Positions 46,886 through 55,859 of a stretch of 64,000 bases of DNA are shown in pieces. The position numbers and the translations under genes were made by a program. Origin of the DNA: Paenibacillus hexagrammi (lineage in GTDB: Bacteria; Bacillota; Bacilli; Paenibacillales; NBRC-103111). The notes beneath the pieces are model-generated. The model saw nothing but the letters and a program-made list of their open reading frames with translations. It ran no database searches and was not told where the DNA came from. The DNA is taken from the NCBI RefSeq assembly GCF_021513275.1, contig NZ_CP090978.1:3720001-3784000 (forward strand), given 5' to 3'. Positions within the stretch are counted from its first letter, which is position 1; each line of letters opens with the position of its first letter.

Positions 46886-47930
46886 ATGGGTATTGATTTT
46901 TCCGTGGTCATTCCAAGTCATAACCGAATCGAAGAATTAATTCTCACTTTAACTAGCTTCGAGCTCCAAACCTATGATCATAGCCGATTTGAAGTTGTCG
47001 TCATTAACGATGGATCTACCGATCACACCGATCAACTGTTAAAGAATTACCGCCCGTCCTATCCTTTTATTTATAAAACCATCCGCAGCACAAGAGGTCG
47101 ATGCCATGCCCGTAATGTTGGTATTGAACTAGCCCGCGGAACCTATATCATCTTTTGTGATCTTGATTTCTTGGTCACCCCCGACTTTGTAGAAACGCAT
47201 GCCAAATACCATTAACTGTACCCGAAAACAGCTGTTTCTGGGAGCCCATTAAGCTTTTTGAAAAGTGTATTTACTAATTTTTATCCGGAATTTAGCAGCT
47301 GGCAATAAAGAGATGCTTAAATCTTTGTTAACCAAAGCCGGTCTCTGGAAAGAAAGCTTCCTGCATGTATCGAAAGTAACGCCGATCATTACGCAAGAAG
47401 ATATTCGCAATAACTTTAACATCGTAAACTCGCTTCTATGGTCATGGGACGAATTTTTTCCTCAAGGAATCGAAAATAACGAGTTTAACCGGTTGGATGT
47501 CGCTCCCTGGGTGATGTTTATTAGCCGCTGTGCTTCGGTTGAGAAAGCATATTTGCTTAAGGTTGGTTTATTTGACGAAAAGCTTATATACGGAGGAGAG
47601 GACCAGGAGCTAGGGTATCGTTTGTATAAATACGGATTATCTTTCGCACACATTGATAGAAGTATTGGCTACCATCAGGATCATCCTGCCGTAAAAAAAC
47701 AGGTAGCCGACGGCGGAAAGACCTTTTTTACTAGACTTTATGAAAAGTACGGTGTTGAGGATCCAGAGCTAACCCTGATGAGTGTCCTCGATCCTATTAG
47801 GGATATACGAATCTATCACAATACATTGCGTATACTTCAAAATAATGGTCATACACAAGAGCAGGCTGATCTCATTACAGCTCTCAAGAGTGCTTGCAAG
47901 ACATCTGCCGAGCGCTACTTAAAGCATTAA
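46886..47930 (+). pseudogene. GT2-family glycosyltransferase, nonsense and frameshift
   Basis: The N-terminal half (DFSVVIPSHNRIEELILTL, VVINDGSTDHT, DLDF) ends in an in-frame TAA at 47214-47216, and the same frame then continues with plausible sequence (LYPKTAVSGSPLSFLKSVFT). Further on, near 47290-47295, the frame changes and a C-terminal domain (WVMFISRCASVEKAYLLKVGLFDEKLIYGGEDQELGYRLYKYG) follows. CAT-CAA-CTG would remove the stop, so one substitution and one indel break the gene. The gene is more damaged than its neighbours, so a genuine pseudogene is possible. It leads directly into galE. Confidence 0.75.
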
Positions 47931-47945
47931 ATGGAGGGAGTTTGT

Positions 47946-48936
47946 ATGGTAAATAGAACGGTCCTGGTCACCGGAGGGGCGGGCTTCGTCGGCTCCCATA
48001 CGTGTAAAGAATTATCTAAGAACGGATACAGCGTTGTTGTTTATGATAATTTAAGTATGGGACACGCAGAGTTCGTAAAGTGGGGTGTGCTCGAGATCGG
48101 GGAGCTTTTGGACTTGGATAAACTAAAGTTCATCGTTGGCAAGTATAAGCCTCTGGCTGTGCTTCATTTTGCGGCATCCGCTTATGTAGGAGAATCCATC
48201 AAGAAGCCCTTTCTCTATTATCGTAACAATGTAGTTGGCACCTTGAATGTACTGGAAGCTATGAAACATATCGGCGTAAATAAGCTGGTTTTTTCTTCAA
48301 CGTGCGCAGTTTATGGCAATCCTATTGAAACTCCCATCACAGAATCCCATCCGCAACGCCCTATTAATCCCTACGGCCGTTCAAAGTCTATGATTGAAAC
48401 CATTCTGGCAGACGCAGATGCGGCCTATGGGATCAAGAGTATATCACTTCGTTATTTCAATGCCGCAGGCGCAGACCCTGATTTGGATATCGGTGAGAAC
48501 CATAACCCAGAGACACATCTTATCCCCCTTATACTCGATACTGCCGCAGAGATAAGACCTCATGTTCATATTTACGGAAACAATTACAATACGAAAGACG
48601 GTACTTGTGTCCGGGACTTTATCCATGTTACCGATCTTGCAAGAGCACATGTTCAGGCCTTAGAAGCCTTGAATGACGGACACCCAACGGATAGCTTTAA
48701 TTTAGGCAGCGGTACCGGATATTCCATTCTAGATATTATCGCTGAAGCACGAAGACTTACAGGAAACCCATTCCATACCACATACAAGAGAGGAGACCCG
48801 GGATCCCGATCTATTGATAGCGGATACGGCTAGAGCCCGACGTGCTCTCACATGGAAACCGCAATTCTCATCCATTCGCTCGATCATTGAACACGCTTGG
48901 AGATGGCACCAAAAATTGCACAGCTTAGAACATTAA
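47946..48936 (+). CDS. galE: UDP-glucose 4-epimerase GalE (C-terminal frameshift)
   Basis: This short-chain dehydrogenase interconverts UDP-glucose and UDP-galactose. It has the NAD motif TGGAGFVGSH, catalytic Ser in FSSTCAVYG and YxxxK in NPYGRSK. The length with the tail is about 330. The main frame ends early at RSIDSGYG; one extra G near 48797-48799 explains this. The other frame continues LIADTARARRALTWKPQ to a stop at 48936. The ATG with GGAGGGAG is preferred over one 15 bases upstream. Confidence 0.9.
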
Positions 48937-48945
48937 AAAACTGCA
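48937..48945. terminator. Left half of a terminator hairpin split by an IS
   Basis: AAACTGCAG here is the exact complement of CTGCAGTTT at 52586-52594 on the far side of the IS element. Without the insertion the two arms, with inner TCTC/GAGA pairing, form one hairpin between galE and the convergent rhamnogalacturonan genes, with T6 on the minus strand. The IS sits in its loop. Confidence 0.7.
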
Positions 48946-48955
48946 GGCTCTCACT
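48946..48955. repeat. 10-bp target-site duplication, left copy
   Basis: GGCTCTCACT is repeated exactly at 52568-52577 immediately outside the other inverted repeat of the element. Ten base pairs is typical of IS4-family insertions. Confidence 0.88.
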
Positions 48956-48999
48956 CAATGTCATTTAGTTATGCTTTGAGATATAAAAATGGAATCTGG

Positions 49000-49028
49000 A
49001 ACGGCACGGGAAAAATCTCTGTGCCGTT
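49000..49028 (+). terminator. Inward-facing terminator at left IS end
   Basis: AACGGCAC/GTGCCGTT (8 bp) is followed by TGTTTTCTG on the plus strand. It would stop transcripts entering from galE. Confidence 0.6.
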
Positions 49029-49113
49029 TGTTTTCTGTTCAAGCTAGGAAAAAAAGTGAACAGCAAACAAGCGGATGGAATATCCACTTAAAAAAATGTT
49101 CAGATGAGCTGAA

Positions 49114-49472
49114 TTATGCTACTCTGTAGACGAAGCTAACAGATGATTTGTAGCGGATTTTGCGCATATTCTGCTGTCCTGGTCGGATGGGTCGAATTGG
49201 CAAAATGTTTTTGCGAATCAGCGCTTCAACATCGGGCGGGGGTTCATCATCTTTTGAGCGCAGGTAATGTCTACAAACATGAACGGCAACCGTGAAATTG
49301 ACTTGGTAGTGGTGCCGCTTATCCATTTGGGAAATGACGACGTGCGAGGTCATCATTTCAGCGAAATTGTACATGATCATTCTTGCGAAAATCTCTTGGA
49401 TGATGGACTCTTGTTTCTTTGCGTGAAAACTCGTCAATCCGACGGTGTACTTCAACGCTCTGAAAGAGGTTT
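49114..49472 (-). CDS. IS4 transposase, 3' exon
   Basis: This C-terminal part of the transposase (TSFRALKYTVGLTSFHAKKQES...) supplies the lysine of the YREK motif. It joins the 5' exon (51444-52407) after removal of the intron. The first two bases, AA, complete the codon for the catalytic glutamate (G+AA). Together the exons encode 440 residues without interruption. Confidence 0.85.
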
Positions 49473-49530
49473 GTCGGGTAAAGAATTGGCGCGGTGTCGT
49501 TTGCGACCCGTTTCCAGCCCCTCCCCATAA

Positions 49531-49563
49531 GAACTGCTCGTGAGGTTTTCCCTCAAGCAGCTC
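49531..49563 (-). ncRNA. Group II intron domain V
   Basis: The minus strand reads GAGCTGCTTGAGG then GAAAACC and CTCACGAGCAGTTC. This is a 33-base hairpin with a GAAA-type loop, the catalytic core of the ribozyme, located about 60 bases before the 3' splice site. Confidence 0.85.
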
Positions 49564-49616
49564 ACCCAGTAAACTTCTTCAAAAGGGTTATGAGACCTAT
49601 CAAATGGCGATCACTT

Positions 49617-50930
49617 TCATCGGTATCCTTCTACGTTCTTGAGGGGATGGACTTTCCAATCCCAATATAGTCCCAATACACCGTAGAGGTACTCATTACT
49701 CCATCTTCGCCATCCGACACTACGCTTTCTTCTCCGTTTTCTTCTCGTCAGCAAGGTTCGTATTTTCATCTCCGTGTAGTCACGCACCTCGCTAAATGCA
49801 TCACTCGAATTGCCAACCCGAAAATAATTCACCCATCCAGCTAATACGGCATTGATCCGTTTCACCATGTCTTTTGCCGGGGTTGCCCCGCCATTTTGGA
49901 TTAGCTCGCGGATTCGCGCCTTGACTGCAATGCGTGCTTTCTTCTTCGGTGTCATGAGGATGAAGTATCCAGTTCCACTACGGTTTGGTACTCGCCTTAA
50001 GTCAAATCCAAGGAAAGCAAATGCCTCGCCTTTCAGGACGTTAACCATCCGAGTTTTCTCCAGATTTAGTTCTACACCCAACGGTTTCAGCTGTTCCTGA
50101 AGTCTTTTAAGAGCTAGTTCAGCCCACCCTTGTTTGCTGGAGTGTCCGCTTACGGTGATCACCATATCATCGGCAAATCGATGGTAATTGACCGCTTCGT
50201 AACTGCCTTCTGCCGTTTTACGCCGAATGGCATCAAATGCCCAGTCTACCTCATTCAGGTAGATATTCGAAGCTAATGGAGAAAACGGCCCACCTTGGGG
50301 TACGCCGATCTTTCCCGCCGCTTTTATCACCTGTTTGATCAGGTGCATCACTTGTGGGTCTTGGATGCGCTTCGACATCTTCTCCAGTAGAATCGAGTGC
50401 CGGATTGTATCAAAGTATCGGGATAAATCGACATCGATTACATTGGTCATGCGTCGCAGTACACTTCGTCTCACTTCGGCTAATGCTTGGTGAGGTGAGC
50501 GCTTCGGTCGAAATCCATACGAATTTGGGCAGAAGTCAGCTTCAAAGATCGCTTCGAGAATCAATTTTAGAGCACCTTGTACAACGCGATCCCGGATTAC
50601 GGGAATTTGTAAAGTTCGCATTTTGCCGTTCGCCTTCGGTATATCTAACTTCCGGTTGGCTTGAGGTTGGTACGTTCCCGTTTGGAGTTCTTCTTGGATG
50701 CCTTCGAGAAACGGGATAACACCCTCTTTTTCCACGTCTGCGAAGCTTTGTCCGTCTGTGCCTGCGGCACCGCCGTTTTTCTTCGCATGTCGGTACGCTT
50801 CATGGAGAGTCGTTATGCTGGTTATGTGGGTAAATAGACCCCAGAACCGATGCGTAGGTTCAGACTTCGCCTTTTGATATATCCGTTGCCTCAGTTCCTG
50901 CAGACTGATGGGTGTTTTTGTCATTTTCAC
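49617..50930 (-). CDS. ltrA: Group II intron reverse transcriptase/maturase
   Basis: This 437-residue protein splices and mobilises the intron. It has RT blocks (GTDGQSFADVE, SYGFRPKRSPHQAL, VIDVDLSRYFDTI, GVPQGGPFSPLASNIYL, the catalytic box HRFADDMVI) and a maturase/X domain (GWVNYFRVGNSSDAFSEV, WRRWSNEYLYG). The active site reads FADD where YADD is usual. No HNH endonuclease domain is present. The start is an ATG inside domain IV; no strong ribosome binding site is seen. Confidence 0.92.
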   Translation of the reverse strand: MKMTKTPISLQELRQRIYQKAKSEPTHRFWGLFTHITSITTLHEAYRHAKKNGGAAGTDGQSFADVEKEGVIPFLEGIQEELQTGTYQPQANRKLDIPKANGKMRTLQIPVIRDRVVQGALKLILEAIFEADFCPNSYGFRPKRSPHQALAEVRRSVLRRMTNVIDVDLSRYFDTIRHSILLEKMSKRIQDPQVMHLIKQVIKAAGKIGVPQGGPFSPLASNIYLNEVDWAFDAIRRKTAEGSYEAVNYHRFADDMVITVSGHSSKQGWAELALKRLQEQLKPLGVELNLEKTRMVNVLKGEAFAFLGFDLRRVPNRSGTGYFILMTPKKKARIAVKARIRELIQNGGATPAKDMVKRINAVLAGWVNYFRVGNSSDAFSEVRDYTEMKIRTLLTRRKRRRKRSVGWRRWSNEYLYGVLGLYWDWKVHPLKNVEGYR

Positions 50931-51443
50931 CCTTGCCTCCTTTGGTTATACGGATTTGTTTACCGGTCCGGACCCTTCCCTCCCCGCGCGTTTTGCTGCA
51001 CGCGGATCTAAAGTACTACGGTCCGATCCGCCACCCTGACATCTGCATGTCCCATTTCCCGATCACGGTTATAGGGAATGCCTCCTCGGTGAGCTTTCTT
51101 CACCGGATGCCGAGGGCTTCTCCAGTTTCCATAACATCTTTCACTCCATGTCGCCGCTGATACCCCGCCGGTGAGAACTGCCGTTTCAGACTCTTTCGGT
51201 CAGTTCTTGCTGCTTTCGCGCGTTATCGACCGTCTCAGCCACCGGAATTGCGTGTAACGAGGCTACGTCTGCGTTCACTGTACGTTACAACCTGGAATTT
51301 TGCCCATGCTCCTTTTGAGCGTGATGTCAGAGGGCTTCACCGTCTCGCTTTCGCTCCACGGCGCCTCTCAGGCTACGGGAGTCTAGTCTTTTCTCCCGGT
51401 CGGACTTTCACCGACTAGATGTTGTGTCCTTAACTGGACACGC

Positions 51444-52407
51444 CAATGCCCCAGCGCATGTTATAAATGGACTTTAGTTCATCGGGTGGGAAGTCTGCGG
51501 CTGAAAGATTCGTGATAACAGTTTCATAAGCGCCACTTGGCAGGACGAAACGAACAACCCGAAAGGAAATTGGATAATACAAGTTTTCATGTAAATCCAA
51601 ATAATCAAATGTTGACTTGGACGGGATGAACTTGTACATCTCGGGATGAGCCTTAACCTCTTTCGTTTGTTTTTTGGTGAGTGTCAAATGAACCTCCTGA
51701 TCAAACTCTCCGCTAGAGGGCAAACTCAAGCCCGAAAGAATACCATTGGAATCCAAATCTTTTACTCGAATGATGTAGTTCCACCCTTTACGCTCAATAT
51801 GCGCGAAATTGTTGTAACTTTCATAGCCTCGATCGGAAATAACGATGATTTTGCCTTTTATAGGGGAACGATCAACCATAGCTGCCAGTGCTCTTCCCTC
51901 GTTACTTAATCTTCGCGGCTGAACAATGGCATCCACGTAAAGTCTGTTGCAGAGGTCATAAGCTGCGTTCAAATGCAAAAGATTGTAGCCTTTCGTGTTC
52001 GGTTGATTTTGAAAGTAGGTGTCCTTGTCCGTAGGATCCGTTGCGATATGTAAATCCGAACCGTCAATCGCAAGCAATCGATAACCACGGTAGTTTTTGA
52101 TATCCGTTTGTGATTGTGTAAATTTGTGAAACAGGAATTCCACAGCAGACGGTAGGATTTTATTCCTCTGCTGAACAAAAGCAGAAGTGGTTGCGGTGTT
52201 TACATCATAACCCTGGGATTCTAAGAGTTCCTTATAGATACTGTTACCGCCCATGGAGATCAGGAGCTGCATGACCGTTTCAAAGGGCAGCTTCTTCTTT
52301 CGGGTAAAATCTCTTTCTGGGTTTTTGACATAGGGTGCGGGTAGCGCTGACATTTCTCGTATGAGGGATGTCAGCGTTTCTTTTAGCGAATTCGCGTAGG
52401 CATTCAC
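51444..52407 (-). CDS. IS4 transposase, 5' exon
   Basis: This N-terminal 321 codons contain the first two catalytic aspartates (AIDGSDLHIATD and VISDRGYES) and end in YNMRWGI of the YREK motif. The start is GTG, 8 bases after GAGGAGG. Translation of the unspliced message would run into the intron and stop after two or three codons (GVSS), giving an inactive protein. Confidence 0.85.
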
Positions 52408-52488
52408 AGGCGTAACCTCCTCGTTTTTTCAAGGGGCTTCGCCACATACTTCCAACTGATTGTCAAGTCCTATTTCTCATTTTGGCGT

Positions 52489-52527
52489 AAAAAAAGAGCG
52501 GGCTATCATTTTGATAACCTGCTCTTT
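52489..52527 (-). terminator. Inward-facing terminator at right IS end
   Basis: A 15-bp stem (AAAGAGCAGGTTATC paired with GATAGCCCGCTCTTT, two wobble pairs) is followed on the minus strand by T7, just upstream of the transposase. It should block readthrough from the PL4 gene into the transposase. Confidence 0.75.
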
Positions 52528-52567
52528 CAGTTGATATTTAGCACTGCATCTTAACTAAATGACATTG

Positions 52568-52577
52568 GGCTCTCACT
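52568..52577. repeat. 10-bp target-site duplication, right copy
   Basis: This is an exact copy of GGCTCTCACT found at the other end of the element. Confidence 0.88.
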
Positions 52578-52585
52578 TGGAGAAC

Positions 52586-52594
52586 TGCAGTTTG
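52586..52594. terminator. Right half of the split terminator
   Basis: CTGCAGTTT complements AAACTGCAG at 48937-48945; the IS separates the two arms. Confidence 0.65.
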
Positions 52595-52636
52595 GCATGT
52601 CATATGAATCTTGAAGCGCAGCTTCAAAAGCCGGTT

Positions 52637-52747
52637 TCATTTCAATAGGGTCCGTAGTTGATTCAAAACGGCTTTGTCATTATCATCCGGTTCCTGGTCA
52701 GCGAATTGATTGCAGGGAAAGCCAAGGATCACAAAGCTAGGTAAACC
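52637..52747 (-). pseudogene. Glutathione peroxidase remnant
   Basis: The minus strand encodes 36 residues including FVILGFPCNQFADQEPDDND, the glutathione peroxidase signature, and then a stop. The catalytic N-terminal and C-terminal parts of a normal 160-residue enzyme are missing. It lies between the PL4 stop and the IS. It is a decayed fragment, with no start codon or ribosome binding site. Confidence 0.7.
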
Positions 52748-52761
52748 CGCATGCCCTTATT

Positions 52762-55700
52762 CTATTCCATCCCTAGAATCAATCGTGCGATTTGAGCCAG
52801 ATCTTCAATTCCAATCTTACCATCGCCACTCAGGTCCGCTGCTTTGTAGGTAGCCCAGTCCGCATCGCTGCTGGTTTTGCCGTAGCCGCTTGCCACGATA
52901 GCCAGATCCCCAACGGTTACATGACCTTCTCCGTTCATATCTCCCGGTATCGAAGGATTAACAGGTATGATCGCGATCGATTTCGCAGCAGCTGCAAGTT
53001 CCGTTTCATCGCCGTTTCCGTTAGAAATAACTGCTTGAGTTAAAGTAATGACAGTGCTGGCTGAAGCGGCATCTGACTTTGCTTTGAATTTCAGCTTCAC
53101 GAGATCTCCTGCTGATTGCACAGCATTCTCCGAGCCCAAGCTTGCGAGCAGTAGCCGCACCTGACCGGAAGCTTCCTTCTTGCTGATGATCTGAAGTCCT
53201 TCCTTGACGGATTCCGCTGAGTCAAATTCAACTGCGGACGGATCATAAGTGAAGGTCAGATCTTGAGCATAGACGCTATCTGTGACACTCTCTAGACCAT
53301 AAGCAACTTCGAATTCCGCACCGCCGGTAACTTGATCCGAGGCGTTCAGTACTGCGCTGATTGGGCCTGCTGGAGCCGCATCATCCGCTACCTCTAACCG
53401 AATGGCATCATACATGATGCTGGCCATAGGGTTCATCCAATCGTCGGAGGTCGGGGCAGTAGGAGTTTGATGCGGCGAGAGCGTTATGATGTTCTCTCCC
53501 TCATGAATCAGATTTGCATCAAATTGAATGGGATCCAATTGTCGGTACACACTGCGAACAGCCAATCGGTATAAGGCGTTGTCTCCAGGGGGCCCCGGCA
53601 GTGTTTCAAAGCTCCCGACGGGGGTACCGTTCAGCTTTACATCGAGAGAACCGAATACAGAGCTTGCAAGGGCAATATTCAAGGTTGCGGTACCTTCCTG
53701 ATATCCATCCGAATCAAAGCGGATTTTCCATTCGGTTAGCGACTGGTCTTCCGTTGTGCCTCGCAGATCCAGCTGAGTTGGGGTGCCTGGTGTCTTAAAC
53801 ATCGGCTGGAAGTAGTTCCAGTCTGTTTTCGGATCGCTTTCTCCGATTTTAAAGTCAACACCATTCGGGAATTCATACGGATACTCCAGCCAGGTCAAAT
53901 GCTTTCTAAAGCCCTCTTCTCCGCCGTATACATGGAATTCCTCGGCTGAGCGGTCCGGTGTACCGATCTGCCAGACCAGGTCTCCATATTTTGCAGGTGT
54001 CCATCTTATCGTACCAAGATCAAGCGGAGTGGCGCTTCCCACCGTGATATTTTCTTGTTTATATTCTCCCATTACGCCATCTACAAAGGCCGTCAGCGTA
54101 TAGGTGCCCGGACGTACGGCAGGAATCGTAAATTTACCGTCAGCACCGGCGCGAGCCGAATATGTATAGCTTTCTGTATCCAGCTGCCAATCTATGCCAG
54201 GACGCGATAGAATGACATGTGCCTCGTTTGCGGAGGAGCCGTCGGAAATTTCCAGCTTTCCGCTCACATCAGATCGGCTGGACGCCGCATAGGTCGGATC
54301 GGTAATCCAGGTATACGGCCATTTGGCTTGCTCCTCGCTTGCTTTCGCTTTGGCGTCCTCCCACATCTCCTGCACATTGGCAACAGATGCATCCGAACCG
54401 GAGCCTTCATTTACATACAAGTAGAAGGGGCCATAGACCTTTTCCCAGCCTTTCGCAGGCTCGATTGCAGGAGTTCCGTAATGGCCGGTATGCTCATGCC
54501 ACAGCAGAATTTCCCCGTTATAGTAATCATGAACCGTTAAATCCTGCTTGGTTGGTCCGCCGTCCACATATTCCTTACTCGCTTGAATGATGGATACGCC
54601 GACCTTGCCGTTGGAAGCCATAAACACATGATTGTCGCCTTCCATATTCGAGATATTCTGATATTTTGAATAGATTCTGCCCTCAGGCAAGTCGGCGCCT
54701 GGCAGCAGATACGTAGTATCTTGAAGCGTAGTATCGTTGCTCAAATCGTCAATGGTCGGTCTTTGCTGAATACCGCGCTGATCGTCCACGGCAAAGTAAG
54801 TAAAGGAAGGATCGCCGAGCGCAAAAGCATATCTTAATTGACCGATGCTTAAGCCGTCAGGCATCGTATCGGGATACTTATAAACCGTGTAATAATAGAA
54901 GCCCGGTGAGTCTTTCTCCAGCACCATATGAACTTCCAGGTAGAATTGAAGGGTGCTCGGATCATTGACCGTCATGGAAATCTCTGCGCGTTCAGGCGTT
55001 TGAGAGACCACCTTGAAGTCGGCTCCCGATATGCCTTTCTGATAGGATGTGCCGTCAACACTATAATTGGCCAGATAATAGCCTCTGCCGTTTTGGCCTC
55101 CTACTAAGTTGAAATAAGGATTTTTACTGTCGGTAAAAAAGATCGATGATATATTTGCCGTTGTTTTATTGACATCGAAGGAAATTTTGGAGTTCTTCAG
55201 CGTAACGGTGCTGCCGTTATCGACGAGTGTAACATCTTGCGGAGGTGTGTTGTCTCCGTCCCCCGACCTGCTGATCTCAATACCGTTCAGACGTCCGTCG
55301 TTCCCAGTGATCGTGAACACCATCTTGCCTTCCGTAACAGGAACGGAAGCGTTCAGTTCTGCGAACTGTCCTTTTGGCGTGCTTGTCGACCCAAGATCAA
55401 TACCTTCTGCAGTAACTGCCGTTCTGTTCGACGCAATGTCGTCTCCTGCGATTACCTTCACATTATATACATCATTTGGCAGATCAACCTGAAAGGTATA
55501 GGATTGGCTTGAGATCACAAAATCTCTCAGCAGAGAATTCGAATTGGTCGAACGATCGCGAGAGTCGATCGCTTGGTTTAGCCCGTAGCCTTTCTCCGCC
55601 GTGTAGATCAGTGAAGGCCCAACTCCTATATAGCCGTCGGCCACCACACTTGATGACGTGCCGAAATCAAATTTTAGAGGAAATTGCTGCTCGGCAGCAA

Positions 55701-55791
55701 ACGCTGATTTGGGATTGAAGCTGCCTAGAATAAGAGTGAACATAACGGCCACCATTATCATGATGGATATTGAGCTTTGTTTTCGTTTCAT
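52762..55791 (-). CDS. Secreted PL4 rhamnogalacturonan lyase with cohesin-like and dockerin domains
   Basis: This 1009-residue exo-enzyme precursor probably cleaves the RG-I pectin backbone by beta-elimination. A signal peptide (residues 1-33) and an N-terminal beta-sandwich module (37-175, PLKFDFGTSSSVVADGYIGV) come first. The PL4-type catalytic domain (about 187-530) includes HEHTGHYGTP and GWEKVYGPFYLYVN. Then follow an Fn3-like domain (VSGKLEISDG) and a jelly-roll module. The C-terminus is a cohesin-like domain (VYAQDLTFTYDPSAVEF) and a dockerin (DMNGEGHVTVGD, DLSGDGKIGIED). The ATG with GGAGGG 6 bases upstream was chosen over an ATG 53 codons earlier. It lies 68 bases after the CE12 gene, in the same operon. 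Confidence 0.88.
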   Translation of the reverse strand: MKRKQSSISIMIMVAVMFTLILGSFNPKSAFAAEQQFPLKFDFGTSSSVVADGYIGVGPSLIYTAEKGYGLNQAIDSRDRSTNSNSLLRDFVISSQSYTFQVDLPNDVYNVKVIAGDDIASNRTAVTAEGIDLGSTSTPKGQFAELNASVPVTEGKMVFTITGNDGRLNGIEISRSGDGDNTPPQDVTLVDNGSTVTLKNSKISFDVNKTTANISSIFFTDSKNPYFNLVGGQNGRGYYLANYSVDGTSYQKGISGADFKVVSQTPERAEISMTVNDPSTLQFYLEVHMVLEKDSPGFYYYTVYKYPDTMPDGLSIGQLRYAFALGDPSFTYFAVDDQRGIQQRPTIDDLSNDTTLQDTTYLLPGADLPEGRIYSKYQNISNMEGDNHVFMASNGKVGVSIIQASKEYVDGGPTKQDLTVHDYYNGEILLWHEHTGHYGTPAIEPAKGWEKVYGPFYLYVNEGSGSDASVANVQEMWEDAKAKASEEQAKWPYTWITDPTYAASSRSDVSGKLEISDGSSANEAHVILSRPGIDWQLDTESYTYSARAGADGKFTIPAVRPGTYTLTAFVDGVMGEYKQENITVGSATPLDLGTIRWTPAKYGDLVWQIGTPDRSAEEFHVYGGEEGFRKHLTWLEYPYEFPNGVDFKIGESDPKTDWNYFQPMFKTPGTPTQLDLRGTTEDQSLTEWKIRFDSDGYQEGTATLNIALASSVFGSLDVKLNGTPVGSFETLPGPPGDNALYRLAVRSVYRQLDPIQFDANLIHEGENIITLSPHQTPTAPTSDDWMNPMASIMYDAIRLEVADDAAPAGPISAVLNASDQVTGGAEFEVAYGLESVTDSVYAQDLTFTYDPSAVEFDSAESVKEGLQIISKKEASGQVRLLLASLGSENAVQSAGDLVKLKFKAKSDAASASTVITLTQAVISNGNGDETELAAAAKSIAIIPVNPSIPGDMNGEGHVTVGDLAIVASGYGKTSSDADWATYKAADLSGDGKIGIEDLAQIARLILGME

Positions 55792-55859
55792 AGTTACCCT
55801 CCGCATCTTGAACATTTGAAGAGCGATTCTGCGCCCACAAGCGTCAGAATCGCCACTCC

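Larger units (their letters stand above)
49473..51443 (-). mobile_element. Group II intron
   Basis: This roughly 1.97-kb intron interrupts the transposase gene. It encodes a reverse transcriptase/maturase and ends with a canonical domain V and a domain VI. Boundaries were set by the reading frame and the conserved catalytic Glu codon: exon 1 ...ATTG, exon 2 AAACC.... The intron would start GCGTGTCC and end CCCGAC; a GTGTCC start two bases later is the usual consensus, so the 5' edge is uncertain by about two bases. Domain I begins with GTGTCCAGTTAAGGACAC. Confidence 0.85.
48956..52567 (-). mobile_element. IS4-family insertion sequence carrying a group II intron
   Basis: The element is bounded by 16-bp perfect inverted repeats (CAATGTCATTTAGTTA at 48956-48971 and its complement at 52552-52567) and 10-bp direct repeats. 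Total length is 3612 bp; removing the 1971-bp intron leaves a 1641-bp IS, a normal size. The transposase runs on the minus strand. Hairpins at both ends can terminate transcription entering from outside. It inserted into the terminator loop between galE and the PL4/CE12 genes. Confidence 0.93.

Noticed and set aside
49617-50930. Retron or diversity-generating retroelement
   Set aside because: The RT has a maturase domain, a downstream domain V and no template/variable repeats or msr-msd RNA; it is a group II intron.
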